The translations under genes and the position numbers were made by a program. This document shows positions 12,702 to 13,454 of a DNA stretch of 13,454 nt, piece by piece. The DNA is from Candidatus Iainarchaeum sp. (lineage in GTDB: Archaea; Iainarchaeota; Iainarchaeia; Iainarchaeales; GCA-2688035): NCBI GenBank assembly GCA_017609945.1, contig JAFCCZ010000017.1:1-13454 (forward strand). The letters run 5' to 3'. Position 1 is the stretch's first letter, and each line of letters starts with the position of its first letter. The notes below the pieces were generated by a model. It had not been told where the DNA came from. It worked only from the letters and a program-made list of their open reading frames with translations, and did no database searches.

Positions 12702-12824
12702 TCACTGTTCTTTTTGGGTCCGGAAATGGCAGGCCGGGCATTCAAATTCGGCAAAAACTCTGGTGCCTGAAAGGCCCTCTAATCCAACTCTGTGCATTTC
12801 GACCCCGCATTTGGGACACTTCAT
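12702..12824 (-). CDS. Small zinc-ribbon protein (40 aa)
   Basis: A short frame of 40 codons plus TGA, with ATG at 12824, encodes MKCPKCGVEMHRV at the start and a second pair CPAC near the end: C3, C6, C29 and C32. Two CxxC knuckles 22 residues apart are a classic zinc ribbon of the type found in small archaeal proteins that bind nucleic acid or serve as modules in larger complexes. An AT-rich TTTAAA at 12851-12856 lies about 30 bp upstream and is shared with the divergent HAD gene. The coding frame is otherwise uninterrupted and its composition fits its neighbours. The specific function is unknown. Confidence 0.7.
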   Translation of the reverse strand: MKCPKCGVEMHRVGLEGLSGTRVFAEFECPACHFRTQKEQ

Positions 12825-12848
12825 ACTAAATTAACCAATAGGGGGAAT

Positions 12849-12858
12849 TGTTTAAAAG
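12849..12858. promoter_or_regulatory. Shared TTTAAA promoter element between zinc ribbon and HAD genes
   Basis: TTTAAA (12851-12856) within TGTTTAAAAG is the only clear TATA candidate in the 63-bp gap. Its centre is about 30 bp from the minus-strand ATG at 12824 and 34 bp from the plus-strand ATG at 12888. Both distances are close to the archaeal norm. Confidence 0.45.
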
Positions 12859-12887
12859 AATAGTTTTACTCAATTTGATTGGTTAAA

Positions 12888-13454
12888 ATGCTTAAGGCAG
12901 TTTTGTTTGATCTGGACAACACTCTTGTTGACTTCATGAGAATGAAGGAGGCCTGCAGCGAGGCGGCAATCCACGCAATGGTTGAGGCTGGCCTGCCGTT
13001 GGAGGAGGAGAGCGCGAGTAAAAAGCTTTTTGAGATGTACAGAAAGGTTGGAATTGAGAACCAGACAATTTTTGAAAAGTTTTTGAAAGCTGAGATGGGG
13101 GAGGTTGACTTCAAGGTTCTTGCGGCAGGAATTGCCGCTTACAGGAGAGTAAAAGCGGGCAATCTTGTTCCGTATCCCCATGTAAGGGGGACCCTGATCA
13201 AGCTGAAGGAACGGGGACTGAAACTCGGAATTGTGAGTGACGCCCCAAAAATGCAGGCATGGCTGCGCCTTGCCGAGATGAACCTGACGGACTTCTTTGA
13301 CGTGGTGATTGCGCTGGAAGACACAGGGCAGTTGAAACCAAGCGAGCTTCCGTTCAAAGCGGCCCTGGAAAAGCTGGGGTTTAAGCCAGATGAAATTCTT
13401 TTCGTTGGAGACAACCCTGAAAGGGACATTAAGGGGGCAAAGGGAATTGGAATG
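12888..13454 (+). CDS. HAD-superfamily hydrolase, 3' end beyond window (189 aa seen)
   Basis: A HAD phosphatase of the phosphoglycolate phosphatase-like type. Motif I is DLDNTL with D8 (nucleophile) and D10. A helical cap follows at about 15-90. Motif II is S117 in IVSDAP, motif III is K150 in LKPSE, and motif IV is GDNPERD with D175 and D180. The frame runs off the window after GIGM, so probably 30-50 residues are missing. Likely substrates are small phosphate monoesters, but the family is too varied to name one. The start ATG is preceded by TTTAAA about 34 bp upstream. It is divergent from the zinc-ribbon gene. Confidence 0.88.
   Translation, partial: MLKAVLFDLDNTLVDFMRMKEACSEAAIHAMVEAGLPLEEESASKKLFEMYRKVGIENQTIFEKFLKAEMGEVDFKVLAAGIAAYRRVKAGNLVPYPHVRGTLIKLKERGLKLGIVSDAPKMQAWLRLAEMNLTDFFDVVIALEDTGQLKPSELPFKAALEKLGFKPDEILFVGDNPERDIKGAKGIGM

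Noticed and set aside
1..13454. CRISPR array, insertion sequence or integrase attachment site
   Set aside because: I found no regularly spaced repeats, no transposase or integrase reading frame and no flanking direct repeats. The repeated sequences present are the promoter block and the PHP tail repeat.

Overview
The window looks archaeal. Many genes have a TATA-like box about 25-35 bp upstream of the start codon and little or no 5' leader. The gene content fits: a geranylgeranyl-reductase-type flavoprotein, a single-domain KaiC/RadA-like ATPase, V4R-domain proteins, a DUF1699-like protein and an archaeal-type aspartate-semialdehyde dehydrogenase. A DPANN-type or other uncultivated lineage is plausible, but the sequence alone does not name the taxon.

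Region 1 (about 1-6660) is AT-rich and accessory in character. It holds four paralogous winged-helix regulators that share an unrecognised C-terminal domain (1-417 partial, 414-1283, 1399-2232, 5797-6621, all minus strand). Two of them carry a duplicated promoter block with an inverted repeat. Among them lie a geranylgeranyl reductase-family flavoprotein (2288-3325, minus), a divergently placed all-helical protein that resembles a degenerate trans-prenyltransferase (3425-4291, plus), and a two-gene operon of a KaiC-like ATPase and a V4R protein (5723-4286, minus).

At the junction (6671-6796, minus) is a strong candidate for an undescribed small RNA of about 79 nt. A TATATATA box is followed, at the expected promoter distance, by a GC-rich segment whose 5' and 3' ends pair, and then by a T5GT6 tract.

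Region 2 (about 6840-13454) is more GC-rich and more housekeeping-like. It contains asd (plus); a winged-helix/V4R gene pair (minus); a ZIP-like membrane protein (minus), divergent from a PHP-domain protein with a basic 11-residue repeat tail; a DUF1699-like HTH protein translationally coupled to the PHP gene; a YggS/PLPBP-family protein (minus); a secreted metzincin-like protease (minus) with a terminator built into its stop codon; a 40-residue zinc ribbon (minus); and the start of a HAD hydrolase (plus).

Working together, by inference only: the flavoprotein and prenyltransferase-like gene suggest isoprenoid or lipid chemistry. The V4R proteins are likely hydrophobic-ligand sensors, and the HTH paralogues are likely local ligand-responsive regulators. 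The best candidates for something new are the small RNA, the HTH paralogue family with its duplicated operator-like sites, and the prenyltransferase-like/reductase pair.
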